A DNA stretch of 10,188 nt, from positions 1 through 10,188 of the forward strand of contig JAUPTP010000037.1 of assembly GCA_030918015.1 (NCBI GenBank), read 5' to 3'. How positions within the stretch are numbered: the first letter of the stretch is position 1; the number at the start of each line of letters is the position of its first letter. The notes under the pieces were generated by a model that made no database searches, was not told where the DNA came from, and saw only the letters and a list, made by a program, of their open reading frames with translations. Shown piece after piece: positions 1-7,018 of the stretch. Origin of the DNA: Pseudomonadota bacterium. Lineage in GTDB: Bacteria; Pseudomonadota; Gammaproteobacteria; Burkholderiales; Burkholderiaceae_C. The position numbers were made by a program, and so were the translations under genes.

Positions 1-546
1 GCCCTGCAGGCCTTCGAGCTGCGCGCGGCCCACGTCGCCGCAGCGCAGGTAGGTGTGCAGCGCGGCCTGGAAGTCGATCGTGCTGTCGCCGGTGTTGATG
101 ACGGCCAGCTCCATTTCCAGGCGGCGGCTGTCGACGCTGACGGTCATCTCCAGCGCGAAGCCGTGCGGCCAGATCGCGCGGGTGGCCTCGTCGGCGTCCA
201 GGCGCAGCACCGCGAAGGCGTGCTCGCCGCGCACGGTGGCCTCCTGCAGCGTCCAGGCGCGGTTGCGCACGAAGCCGTGCTTGGGCAGCGGGCCCTGCTG
301 GTTGAACTGCGGGAAGATCACCGGCACGCCGCCGCGCACCGCGGCCGTGCCGCCCAGCGCGCTGGTGGGCGAGAGGTAGAGCTGCTCCTCGCCGAGCGCC
401 GGGATCCACGACACGACATGCGCGCCGTGCAGCAGGACGGTGGCCTGCGCGCCGGCGGGCGAGCGCAGATGCACGGCCGGCTGGCCGTCGAACAGGCAGG
501 CGCCGGTGGGTTGCGAGGCGCGGGGCAGGGCGGTGTCGTCGCTCAT
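1..546 (-). CDS. D-hexose-6-phosphate mutarotase (YeaD-type aldose 1-epimerase), 3' end cut by window
   Basis: The reverse strand reads 182 uninterrupted codons from an ATG at 544-546 to the window edge, so the C-terminal part is missing (YeaD-like enzymes are usually near 270-300 aa). Seen: the N-terminal half of a galactose-mutarotase-like beta fold, with the family motifs RGGVPVIFPQF, PKHGFVRN (His90) and ALHTYLR (His164). The two histidines match the conserved active-site pair of aldose 1-epimerases; the expected C-terminal catalytic Glu lies outside the window. Known of the family: it interconverts alpha and beta anomers of hexose 6-phosphates in the cytoplasm. The gene starts 32 bases after the hemL stop, so it is probably the last or a late gene of a thiD-like/hemL transcript. 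No good Shine-Dalgarno precedes the ATG, which fits translation from a shared mRNA. Family assignment is firm; exact sugar specificity is inferred. Confidence 0.88.
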   Translation of the reverse strand, partial: MSDDTALPRASQPTGACLFDGQPAVHLRSPAGAQATVLLHGAHVVSWIPALGEEQLYLSPTSALGGTAAVRGGVPVIFPQFNQQGPLPKHGFVRNRAWTLQEATVRGEHAFAVLRLDADEATRAIWPHGFALEMTVSVDSRRLEMELAVINTGDSTIDFQAALHTYLRCGDVGRAQLEGLQG

Positions 547-578
547 CGTGTGGGGCGCAGGAGAACTGAAGAACAGGA

Positions 579-1871
579 TCAGAGGGTGCGGAAGACCTCG
601 GCGGCGGCGGCCACCGTCGCGGCGATGTCGGCGTCGGTGTGCGCGGCGCTGACGAAGCCGGCCTCGTAGAGCGCCGGCGCCAGGTAGACGCCGCGCTCCA
701 GCATGCCGTGGAAGAAGCGGTTGAAGCGCTCCTTGTCGGTGGCCATCACCACGCCGTAGTTCTGCGGCAGGCTCTCGGTGAAGAAGAAGCCGAACATGCC
801 GCCCTGGCTGTCGACGCAGAAGGGCACGCCGGCGGCGTCGGCGGCGGCCTTCAGGCCGTCGACCAGCGCGCGGGTCCTGGCGCCCAGCGCCTCGTGGAAG
901 CCGGGCTGGCTGATCTCCTTCAGCGTCGCCAGGCCGCAGGCGGTGGCCACCGGGTTGCCGCTGAGCGTGCCGGCCTGGTAGACCGGGCCCAGCGGGGCGA
1001 GCTGCTGCATGATCTGGCGCGTCGTGCCGAAGGCCGCCAGCGGCATGCCCCCGCCGATCACCTTGCCGAAGACCGAGATGTCCGGACGGAAGCCGGGAAT
1101 GGCCTCGGCGTAGAGCGCCTGCGCCGAGCCCAGCGCGACGCGAAAGCCCGTCATCACCTCGTCGAAGACGAAGAGCGCGCCGTGCTGGTCGCAGAGCTCG
1201 CGGATGCGACGCACGAAGGGCACGGCCGCGCGCACGAAGTTCATGTTGCCCGCGATCGGCTCGATCATCACGCAGGCGATCTCGGGGCCATGCGTCTGGA
1301 AGGCCTCCTCGATCTGCTCGAGGTTGTTGTACTCGAGCACCAGCGTGTGCTGCACCACCTCGGCGGGCACGCCGGCGCTGGTGGGGTGGCCGAAGGTCGC
1401 CAGGCCGGAGCCCGCCTTGACCAGCAGCGCGTCGGCGTGGCCGTGGTAGCAGCCCTCGAACTTGATGATCTTCGAGCGGCCGGTGGCGCCTCGCGCCAGG
1501 CGGATCGCGCTCATGCCCGCCTCGGTGCCGGAGCTGACCAGGCGCACCTGCTCGATGCTCGGCACGTGGCGGATGATCTCCTCGGCCAGTTCGACCTCGC
1601 GCTCGGTGGGCGCGCCGAAGCTGAAGCCGTCGTGCGCGGCCTTCAGGACGGCGTCGAGCACCGCCGGGTGGCCGTGGCCGAGGATCATCGGGCCCCAGGA
1701 GCCGATGTAGTCGATGTACTTCGTGCCCTCGGCGTCCCACATGTACGCGCCCTGGGCGCGCTGGATGAAGCGCGGCGTGCCGCCGACGGCGCGGAAGGCG
1801 CGCACGGGGGAGTTGACGCCGCCGGGAATCACCTGGCGGGCGCGCTCGAACAGCTGGTCGTTGGTGGTCAT
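579..1871 (-). CDS. hemL: Glutamate-1-semialdehyde 2,1-aminomutase
   Basis: A cytoplasmic PLP enzyme that converts glutamate-1-semialdehyde to 5-aminolevulinate, the second step of the C5 route to haem and other tetrapyrroles. The chosen product is 430 aa, matching the usual length near 427. It begins [20 protein letters not shown], typical of HemL N-termini. Diagnostic motifs are [23 protein letters not shown] (cofactor phosphate region), [25 protein letters not shown] and [17 protein letters not shown], whose Lys270 should form the PLP Schiff base. The frame stays open upstream to another ATG at 1919, adding a Pro/Ala-rich 16-residue stretch not typical of the family; neither start has a clear ribosome site, so I prefer 1871 on family length. 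The position usually filled by Thr after GTEA is Gly here. The gene lies downstream of the ThiD-like kinase and upstream of the mutarotase, all on one strand. Confidence 0.96.
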   Translation of the reverse strand: MTTNDQLFERARQVIPGGVNSPVRAFRAVGGTPRFIQRAQGAYMWDAEGTKYIDYIGSWGPMILGHGHPAVLDAVLKAAHDGFSFGAPTEREVELAEEIIRHVPSIEQVRLVSSGTEAGMSAIRLARGATGRSKIIKFEGCYHGHADALLVKAGSGLATFGHPTSAGVPAEVVQHTLVLEYNNLEQIEEAFQTHGPEIACVMIEPIAGNMNFVRAAVPFVRRIRELCDQHGALFVFDEVMTGFRVALGSAQALYAEAIPGFRPDISVFGKVIGGGMPLAAFGTTRQIMQQLAPLGPVYQAGTLSGNPVATACGLATLKEISQPGFHEALGARTRALVDGLKAAADAAGVPFCVDSQGGMFGFFFTESLPQNYGVVMATDKERFNRFFHGMLERGVYLAPALYEAGFVSAAHTDADIAATVAAAAEVFRTL

Positions 1872-1925
1872 CGGTCGCGGGCCGGTCGGAGCCGGCGGTC
1901 TTGTTGGAGCCGCGGGCATCCGTCC

Positions 1926-1939
1926 GGTCCGGGCGGACC
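1926..1939. repeat. Short hairpin between the thiD-like gene and hemL
   Basis: GGTCC at 1926-1930 and GGACC at 1935-1939 are perfect complements around a 4-base loop (the match can extend to 6 bp with a 2-base loop). It lies just after the ThiD-like stop and about 55 bases before the preferred hemL start. There is no U-run on either strand, so it is not a classical intrinsic terminator. It could be an RNA-stability or processing element, or chance in GC-rich sequence. Confidence 0.25.
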
Positions 1940-1956
1940 CCGATCGGCCGAAGGAA

Positions 1957-2892
1957 TCAGTGGATGCTGCGCGGCTTGCCGGGCGCGGGCTCCAGGCCCG
2001 CCGTCATCGGGTCCTCGGCACCTTCCTCGCCCTCCTCGTCCTCGGGCGGCAGCGCCCAGAAGAAGCGGTCGGGCACGACATTGCCCATGCCCGGGCGAAA
2101 GCCCGCGTCGAGCGCCTGGTCGAGGAAGGCCAGCGCCTCCGACACCGCCAGATGCAGCTCCTGGCCGGTGGCCAGGAGCGCGGCCAGCGCCGCCGACAGC
2201 GTCTCTCCGGCGCCGACGAAGCTGGTGTCGAATCGCTCGAACTTCTCGCCGGTGATCGCGCCCTGCGGCGAGGCCAGCACATTGTCGACCTGGTTGTTGG
2301 GCAGCTGCACGCCGGTCACCAGAACGTAGCTGGCGCCATGCTCGCCGGCGGCCACCGCCAGCTCGCGCGCGGAGGGCGGGCGCTCGGACTCCCACTCGGG
2401 CAGCAGGAAGTCGGTCAGCGTCTTGTGGTTGCCCACCAGCACCTCGGTCTGCGGCAGCACCAGCTCGCGCAGCGCGTCGTGGTAGGCCTGCGTCTCGTCC
2501 TCGTCGTCCATCCAGGACAGCGTGGGCAGGTAGGTGACCAGCGGCACGTCGGGGTAGTCGGAGAGCACCTCGGCGACCGCGCCGACCGTCTCGGCATTGC
2601 CCAGGAAACCGACCTTCCAGGCCGAGAGGGTCACGTCTTCCAGCACGCCGCGGGCCTGCTCGGTCACCGCCTCCGTCTCCAGCGTGACCTGCTCGAAGAC
2701 CTCGGCGGTGTCGCGCATCACGATCGTGGCGACCACCGGCAGGGCGTGTGCGCCCATCGCGGCGATGGTGGCGATGTCGCCTGCCAGGCCGCCGGCGCCG
2801 GTGGCGTCGCTGGCATTGAAGCTCATCACGCAAGCCGGAGCCGGCAGGTCCTGAGGGTCTTCGCTGGCGGGATCGGTTGCGGTGGGGTTCAT
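1957..2892 (-). CDS. thiD: ThiD-like phosphomethylpyrimidine kinase (ribokinase superfamily)
   Basis: A 311-aa protein of the ThiD branch of the ribokinase superfamily. Classical ThiD phosphorylates hydroxymethylpyrimidine and its monophosphate with ATP in thiamine synthesis. Seen: an N-terminal substrate/ATP motif [18 protein letters not shown] (residues 23-40), central segments [18 protein letters not shown] and [14 protein letters not shown], and the C-terminal anion-hole motif [16 protein letters not shown] (from residue 225). It is longer than typical ThiD (about 266 aa), with an 18-20 residue N-terminal lead and a very acidic C-terminal tail ([12 protein letters not shown]). Two points are off-consensus: SDATGAGG replaces the usual SDSxGGAG, and Glu230 stands where ThiD usually has Cys and sugar/pyridoxal kinases have the base Asp. 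No thiamine genes are nearby. Pyridoxal-type kinase activity is an alternative. The ATG at 2890-2892 is the first in frame and lacks an obvious ribosome site. Confidence 0.8.
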   Translation of the reverse strand: MNPTATDPASEDPQDLPAPACVMSFNASDATGAGGLAGDIATIAAMGAHALPVVATIVMRDTAEVFEQVTLETEAVTEQARGVLEDVTLSAWKVGFLGNAETVGAVAEVLSDYPDVPLVTYLPTLSWMDDEDETQAYHDALRELVLPQTEVLVGNHKTLTDFLLPEWESERPPSARELAVAAGEHGASYVLVTGVQLPNNQVDNVLASPQGAITGEKFERFDTSFVGAGETLSAALAALLATGQELHLAVSEALAFLDQALDAGFRPGMGNVVPDRFFWALPPEDEEGEEGAEDPMTAGLEPAPGKPRSIH

Positions 2893-2953
2893 CCGGGGGG
2901 CGTTCGGGCGCGGGAAGTTTCAGGGAAATTGTTGCGGGGGTCGCTGCCTGTTC

Positions 2954-2984
2954 TTGCTTTTCGGGCAAGGCCAGTGGCTACAAT
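2954..2984 (+). promoter_or_regulatory. Candidate sigma-70 promoter for rubredoxin and the pil-chp genes
   Basis: TACAAT at 2979-2984 matches the sigma-70 -10 consensus at 5 of 6 positions and sits in GTGGCTACAATCC, a context common in betaproteobacterial promoters. A weak -35-like TTGCTT lies at 2954-2959 (19-base spacer), or GCTTTT at 2956-2961 with a 17-base spacer. It predicts a transcript start near 2991 and a leader of about 30 bases before the GTG of rubredoxin. It is the best promoter-like string in the divergent intergenic region. Confidence 0.5.
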
Positions 2985-2999
2985 CCACAGCCATTGTAG
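2978..2999. repeat. Perfect 7-bp inverted repeat containing TACAAT on both strands
   Basis: CTACAAT at 2978-2984 and ATTGTAG at 2993-2999 are exact reverse complements separated by 8 bases (centre to centre 15). The left arm is the plus-strand -10 candidate. The right arm reads TACAAT on the minus strand, pointing at the ThiD-like gene about 100 bases away. It may be face-to-face -10 elements of two divergent promoters or an operator overlapping them. The minus-strand copy has no good -35 (ACGGCA at a 17-base spacing). The repeat itself is certain; its function is inferred. Confidence 0.45.
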
Positions 3000-3019
3000 T
3001 GACAAGCTGACCCTCTGCC

Positions 3020-3193
3020 GTGAGTTCCCCGAAAACCTGGATGTGCCTGATCTGCGGCTGGATCTACGACGAGGCCGCCGGTGATCCGGAGCACGGCCTC
3101 GCCCCCGGCACCGCCTGGGCCGACGTGCCCATGAACTGGACCTGCCCGGAGTGCGATGCCCGCAAGGACGACTTCGAGATGGTCGAGATCTGA
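3020..3193 (+). CDS. rubA: Rubredoxin
   Basis: A 57-aa cytoplasmic rubredoxin, a one-iron electron carrier. The translation shows the two metal knuckles CLIC (Cys9, Cys12) and CPEC (Cys42, Cys45), which bind one Fe, plus the family core GWIYDEAAGDPEHGLAPGT, the aromatic WADVP and a C-terminal KDDFEMVEI. The start is GTG at 3020: an in-frame stop at 3008-3010 rules out any earlier start, and the only other candidate is ATG at 3041 (residue 8), which would remove residues normally present before the first Cys. No strong Shine-Dalgarno precedes the GTG. The gene begins about 30 bases after the predicted transcript start and ends 72 bases before pilG, so it may share the pil-chp transcript. Rubredoxins of this type donate electrons to oxygenases or peroxide/superoxide-reducing enzymes; the partner is not encoded in this window. 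Confidence 0.95.
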   Translation: MSSPKTWMCLICGWIYDEAAGDPEHGLAPGTAWADVPMNWTCPECDARKDDFEMVEI

Positions 3194-3202
3194 GGTCCGC
3201 GT

Positions 3203-3230
3203 GCGTGTGCATGCCCGTGCGGTCACACGC
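3203..3230. repeat. Inverted repeat between rubredoxin and pilG
   Basis: GCGTGTG at 3203-3209 and CACACGC at 3224-3230 are perfect 7-bp complements around a 14-base loop, 10 bases after the rubredoxin stop. There is no U-run after it (the next bases are CGATTGTG), so it is not a clear terminator. It could slow or process read-through between rubredoxin and pilG, or be an operator for a separate pilG promoter, although I see no good -10 box here. Confidence 0.3.
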
Positions 3231-3252
3231 CGATTGTGTTGTGCATCAACCG

Positions 3253-3260
3253 AGGAAAGG
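3253..3260 (+). promoter_or_regulatory. Ribosome binding site that fixes the pilG start
   Basis: AGGAAAGG lies 5 bases before the ATG at 3266. This strong Shine-Dalgarno decides against the in-frame ATG at 3236, which lies upstream of it and would add ten unconserved residues. It is the clearest ribosome site in the window. Confidence 0.75.
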
Positions 3261-3265
3261 TCACC

Positions 3266-3688
3266 ATGGAACTTGAACCTGATCCGACTCCCCTCGACAT
3301 GGTGCGAGAGCGTGCGGCGATGCGCGTGCTGGTGATCGACGACAGCAACACCATCCGTCGCAGTGCCGAGATCTTCCTGAAGCAGGGCGGCTGTGAGGTG
3401 GTGCTGGCCGAGGATGGCTTCGATGCGCTGGCCAAGGTCAGCGATCATCGCCCCGACCTGATCTTCTGCGACATCCTGATGCCGCGGCTCGACGGCTACC
3501 AGACCTGCGCCATCATCAAGCGCAACCCGCAGTTCGCGACCGTGCCGGTCATCATGCTGTCGTCCAAGGACGGGCTGTTCGACAAGGCGCGCGGCCGGAT
3601 GGTCGGCTCCGAGGACTATCTCACCAAGCCCTTCACCAAGGACCAGTTGCTGCAGGCCGTGCAGCAGCACGGTCGGGTCGAGGCGTGA
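3266..3688 (+). CDS. pilG: PilG-like twitching motility response regulator
   Basis: A 140-aa single-domain CheY-like receiver without an output domain. Seen: acidic pair Asp25-Asp26 in VLVIDDSNTIRRSAE, phosphoacceptor Asp69 in FCDILMPRLDGYQTC, the switch region VIMLSSKDGLFDKARGR and Lys121 in YLTKPF. The segment DGFDALAKVSDHRPDLIF and the following MPRLDGYQTC closely follow PilG of Pseudomonas, where phospho-PilG promotes pilus extension and raises cAMP through FimV/adenylate cyclase (established there, inferred here). About 19 residues precede the receiver fold, slightly more than in Pseudomonas PilG (about 135 aa total). Its stop overlaps a possible GTG of the next gene and it stands first in a pilG-pilH-pilI-pilJ-chpA series, the standard order. 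Confidence 0.95.
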   Translation: MELEPDPTPLDMVRERAAMRVLVIDDSNTIRRSAEIFLKQGGCEVVLAEDGFDALAKVSDHRPDLIFCDILMPRLDGYQTCAIIKRNPQFATVPVIMLSSKDGLFDKARGRMVGSEDYLTKPFTKDQLLQAVQQHGRVEA

Positions 3689-3702
3689 GCGGGACGCTCC
3701 CG

Positions 3703-4068
3703 ATGTCCGTTCGAAGTATCCTGCTCGTCGACGATTCCCGCACCGAGCTGCATGTGCTGTCCGATCTGCTGGTCCGCCAGGGCTACCGGGTGCGCACGGC
3801 CGAGAACGGCGACGAGGCGCTGCGCCGCCTGGCCGAGGAAAAGCCCGACCTGATCCTGATGGATGTGGTCATGCCGGGCCAGAACGGCTTCCAGCTGACC
3901 CGCACGATCACGCGCGATCCGCGCTATGCCGACGTGCCGATCATCATGTGCACCAGCAAGGGCCAGGACACCGACAAGGTCTGGGGCATGCGCCAGGGCG
4001 CGCGCGACTACGTGGTCAAGCCGGTCGATCCGGGCGAACTCGTCCAGAAGATCCGGGCCTTCGGCTGA
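3703..4068 (+). CDS. pilH: PilH-like twitching motility response regulator
   Basis: A 121-aa stand-alone receiver, the same length as Pseudomonas PilH. Seen: Asp10-Asp11 in LLVDDSRTELHVL, phosphoacceptor Asp54 in LMDVVMPGQNGFQLTR, TSKGQDTDKVWGMRQGARDY, which is a PilH signature, and Lys106 in VVKPVD. PilH acts opposite to or as a phosphate sink for PilG and favours pilus retraction (known from Pseudomonas). The start is chosen at ATG 3703 (MSVRSILLVDD) because family members begin within a few residues of the first beta strand. A GTG at 3685, overlapping the pilG stop, would add six residues and could give translational coupling. The gap to pilG is 14 bases and to pilI 23 bases, so these genes are surely in one operon. 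Confidence 0.94.
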   Translation: MSVRSILLVDDSRTELHVLSDLLVRQGYRVRTAENGDEALRRLAEEKPDLILMDVVMPGQNGFQLTRTITRDPRYADVPIIMCTSKGQDTDKVWGMRQGARDYVVKPVDPGELVQKIRAFG

Positions 4069-4091
4069 GCCGGGGCGCAACAGGACGGACG

Positions 4092-4622
4092 ATGGCCAAC
4101 AAGGAAGCGCTGAAGGAGCTCCAGGGGCGTCTGGCGGAGCGGCTGCAGGAGGTGCGCAGTCTCGAGCATGTGTCGGGCTGGCTGGCGGTCGAATGCGCCG
4201 GCCAGGCGCTGCTGTTCCCGCTGGCCGAGGCGGGAGAGATCTTCCAGGCGAGCTCGCTGCTGGCGGTGCCTCATACCGAGCCCTGGTTCCTGGGCGTGGC
4301 CAACCTGCGCGGGGCGCTCACCGGCGTGGTGGACCTGGCCGGCGTGCTGGGGCTGCGCGACCGGGTGCCTGCCGCGGTGCGTGACCAGGCGCATCTGGTG
4401 GCCTTCAACCCGGGTCTGGAGATCAATGTGGCGCTGCTGGTGGACCGGCTGGCCGGCCTGCGCCATCCGGAGCAGATGCGTGCGGTCTCGCCCGCGTCGA
4501 CCGAGGCTCCCGCCTTCGCGGGCGGATGCTGGCGCGACAGCGCCGGCCGGCTGTGGCAGGAGATCCGGCTGTCGATGCTGCCGCGCGAGGAGCGCTTCCT
4601 GCGCATCGTCGCTGTCCGATGA
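4092..4622 (+). CDS. pilI: PilI, CheW-like chemotaxis adaptor
   Basis: A 176-aa single CheW domain that couples the receptor PilJ to the kinase ChpA at the inner-membrane array. Seen: an N-terminal amphipathic stretch rich in Leu/Glu/Arg (residues 1-25), then a CheW fold with [12 protein letters not shown], the conserved [20 protein letters not shown] (the family's G-x-x-NLRG-x-x-xxVvDL motif), a middle segment [20 protein letters not shown] and a final strand [13 protein letters not shown] at 4082-4085 sits 6 bases before the ATG, supporting the start. Assignment as PilI rather than a flagellar CheW rests on its place between pilH and pilJ and the usual PilI length of about 178 aa. Confidence 0.92.
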   Translation: MANKEALKELQGRLAERLQEVRSLEHVSGWLAVECAGQALLFPLAEAGEIFQASSLLAVPHTEPWFLGVANLRGALTGVVDLAGVLGLRDRVPAAVRDQAHLVAFNPGLEINVALLVDRLAGLRHPEQMRAVSPASTEAPAFAGGCWRDSAGRLWQEIRLSMLPREERFLRIVAVR

Positions 4623-4680
4623 GCGTGCCCACAGCCTGCCACGGCCCCGGGCGAGACAACAAGGGAAAGACGAGGCGCGG

Positions 4681-7008
4681 ATGAGCTTCATGGACAGACT
4701 CAAGGGCGTCGGCCGCAAGGACGACAGCGACAGCGCGCTGCCGGGCGATTCCGTCTTCACCGGTCCGTACTCGGGGCTGGACACCGATCTGCGCGACACG
4801 ACGGTTCAGGACAGCGGGCTGAACACCATCGTCTCGGTGCCTGATGCCATCATCAGCGAGTCGGCGCCTTCCGTGCTGGCGAGCGCGGGGGCGGGCGGGC
4901 GGCGCCCGGCCGATCCCGCCCGGCGTCTTCCCGAGCCGGGTTCGGGCGCTCGGCTGCCCCTGATCGGTCACTGGAGCGCGGATCGCCAGCAGCGTTTGCT
5001 GGGGGGCGTTCTGGCCTCCGGGGTGCTGGGGCTGGTGCTGGCCACGATGCTGACGGCCAGCACGGCCGGGGGCAGCGCGGCGCAGATCGGCGCGACCGGC
5101 CAGGCGCTGATGCAGTCCCAGCGGCTGGCCAAGGCGGTGCTGCAGGCGGTGGCGGGCCGTCCGTCGGCCTTCGCCGAGGTGCGAGATGCCGCGGCCGTGC
5201 TGTCGACCGACGTGCACGGCCTGCACAGCGGCAACGATCAGATCGACCTGCAGCCGCTGCCGCTGCATGCCCGCGGGCAGATCGAGCCGCTGATCGACAT
5301 CGTCGACAAGACCGAACGGCATGCCGCGACGGTGCTGGCCCAGGAAAAGCTGCTCACCCAGGTCTCCCAGGCCCTGCGCGCGATCAACCGGCAGTCCGGC
5401 GAGCTGCTCGAGACGACCGAGGCGATCGCCGCGGCCAAGGTGCAGCAGGACGGATTGCCGGCCGACGTGTCGGCGGCGGGTCGTCTGGTCATGCTGACGC
5501 AGCGCATCGGCAAGTCGGCCAACGAGGCGCTGACGGTCGAGGGCGTGTCCCCGGAGGCGCTGTTCCTGCTGGGCAAGGACCTCAACAGCTTTCGCGACAT
5601 CTCGCGCGGGCTGCTCGACGGCAATGCGGACCTGCGCCTGACGGCCACGCGCGACCCGCAGCTGCGATCGCGTCTGGAGGCGCTGCTCAAGGCGCATGAC
5701 GAGCTGCGGGCGCAGTCGTCGGCCATCCTGGGCAACCTGCAGGGGCTGGTGTCGGTGCGCGAGGCGCAGACGGCCATCATCGCCGACACCGAGATCCTGC
5801 GTCAGGGCCTCGAGCAGGTGCGAGCCAGCCTGTCGGCGGCCGGCGGGCTGGGCTGGTTCAATGTGTCGCTTCTGGGCGTGTCGCTGCTGCTGGGCACGGT
5901 CGGCGGCGTCGGGCTGCTGCTGGTGTTCACCCACGACCAGCGCACCCGCGCGCTCCTGGCCGACAGCCAGCGCCAGGAGGCCGAACGCCAGGAGCGCGAG
6001 GCCAAGCGGGTCAACGATGCCAACCAGGCCGCGATCCTGCGCCTGATGAACGAGCTGCAGACGGTCGCCGAGGGCGACCTGACCCAGCAGGCCACCGTGA
6101 CCGAGGACATCACCGGCGCGATCGCCGACTCGGTCAACTACACCGTCGAGGAGCTGCGCTCGCTGGTGTCGCAGGTGCAGGGCACGGTGGCGCGCGTCAC
6201 CGACACCACGCAGCAGGTCGAGGCCACCTCCACCGAGCTGCTGGCGGCGTCGGACGAGCAGCTGCGCGAGATCCGCGAGACCGGCGAGGCGGTGCTGCAG
6301 ATGGCCGGGCGCATCCAGCGCGTCTCGGGCCAGGCGCAGCAGTCGGCCGATGTCGCGCGCCACTCGCTGTCGGCGGCCACCTCGGGCCTGACCGCGGTGC
6401 TCGACACCATCGGCGGCATGAACACCATCCGCGAGCAGATCCAGGAGACCTCCAAGCGCATCAAGCGCCTGGGCGAGTCGTCCCAGGAGATCGGCGAGAT
6501 CACCGAGCTGATCTCCGACATCACCGAGCAGACCAACGTGCTGGCGCTCAATGCCGCCATCCAGGCCGCGTCGGCCGGCGAGGCGGGCCGCGGCTTCTCG
6601 GTCGTGGCCGAGGAGGTGCAGCGCCTGGCCGAGCGCTCGGCCGACGCCACCCGCCAGATCGCGGTGCTGGTCAAGACCATCCAGACCGACACCGCGGACG
6701 CGGTGGTGGCGATGGAGCGCTCGACCCAGGGCGTGGTCGAGGGCGCCAAGCTCTCCGATAATGCGGGAACTGCACTGACCGAGATCGACCGGGTCTCCCG
6801 CCAGCTCGCCGAGCTGATCGAGGCCATCTCGGTGCAGTCCCGCACCGAGGCGGAGTCGGCGAAGGTCGTCGCGCAGAACATCCAGCACATCTTTGCCGTC
6901 ACCGAGCAGACCGGTGAGGGCACCCGTTCCACAGCGCAGCTGGTCCGCCAGCTCTCGCGCACCGCCGAGGAGCTGCGCCAGTCGGTCGCGCGCTTCAAGA
7001 TCAGTTGA
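4681..7008 (+). CDS. pilJ: PilJ, type IV pilus methyl-accepting chemoreceptor
   Basis: A 775-aa inner-membrane receptor. Order: a hydrophilic cytoplasmic N-terminus (1-105); TM1 (about 106-127, [16 protein letters not shown]); a periplasmic part with two PilJ modules, each marked by a QR-K motif (QSQRLAKA at 145-152 and [11 protein letters not shown] from 272); TM2 (about 391-418); a HAMP-like stretch ([39 protein letters not shown]); then a long coiled-coil signalling domain with the tip [18 protein letters not shown] (622-639) and [21 protein letters not shown] is the PilJ form of the tip rather than the usual IEAARAG. PilJ senses pilus tension/pilin contact in Pseudomonas. It is about 90 residues longer than Pseudomonas PilJ (682 aa), all in the N-terminus. 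GAGG at 4672-4675, 5 bases before the ATG, supports the start; 58 bases separate it from pilI. Confidence 0.95.
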   Translation: MSFMDRLKGVGRKDDSDSALPGDSVFTGPYSGLDTDLRDTTVQDSGLNTIVSVPDAIISESAPSVLASAGAGGRRPADPARRLPEPGSGARLPLIGHWSADRQQRLLGGVLASGVLGLVLATMLTASTAGGSAAQIGATGQALMQSQRLAKAVLQAVAGRPSAFAEVRDAAAVLSTDVHGLHSGNDQIDLQPLPLHARGQIEPLIDIVDKTERHAATVLAQEKLLTQVSQALRAINRQSGELLETTEAIAAAKVQQDGLPADVSAAGRLVMLTQRIGKSANEALTVEGVSPEALFLLGKDLNSFRDISRGLLDGNADLRLTATRDPQLRSRLEALLKAHDELRAQSSAILGNLQGLVSVREAQTAIIADTEILRQGLEQVRASLSAAGGLGWFNVSLLGVSLLLGTVGGVGLLLVFTHDQRTRALLADSQRQEAERQEREAKRVNDANQAAILRLMNELQTVAEGDLTQQATVTEDITGAIADSVNYTVEELRSLVSQVQGTVARVTDTTQQVEATSTELLAASDEQLREIRETGEAVLQMAGRIQRVSGQAQQSADVARHSLSAATSGLTAVLDTIGGMNTIREQIQETSKRIKRLGESSQEIGEITELISDITEQTNVLALNAAIQAASAGEAGRGFSVVAEEVQRLAERSADATRQIAVLVKTIQTDTADAVVAMERSTQGVVEGAKLSDNAGTALTEIDRVSRQLAELIEAISVQSRTEAESAKVVAQNIQHIFAVTEQTGEGTRSTAQLVRQLSRTAEELRQSVARFKIS

Positions 7009-7018
7009 GCGAGCCACC

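Noticed and set aside
1868..2968. A 366-codon minus-strand frame overlapping the thiD-like gene in another frame
   Set aside because: The product is Arg/Gly-rich and repetitive without a family match; the overlapping 311-aa frame carries the kinase motifs.
2893..3019. A possible TPP riboswitch upstream of the thiD-like gene
   Set aside because: I looked on the minus strand for the conserved CUGAGA and ACCUGAUCUGG-type core elements and found neither in this 127-base region.
639..3084. Long plus-strand open frames across hemL and the thiD-like gene (639-2255 and 1714-3084)
   Set aside because: They are antisense to genes with clear family motifs, contain no recognisable domain and cross the divergent promoter region.
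3203..3230. Rho-independent terminator between rubredoxin and pilG
   Set aside because: A 7-bp inverted repeat is present, but the loop is 14 bases and no U-run follows, so it is listed only as an inverted repeat.
3687..3699. Small hairpin GAGCG-GGA-CGCTC at the start of pilH
   Set aside because: A 5-bp stem with a 3-base loop in GC-rich DNA is expected by chance, and it overlaps the alternative pilH start without any further signal.
4168..4680. Upstream extension of the pilJ frame to 4168
   Set aside because: That extension runs out of frame through pilI, giving a Trp/Arg/Cys-rich translation. The ATG at 4681 has a good ribosome site and lies after the pilI stop.
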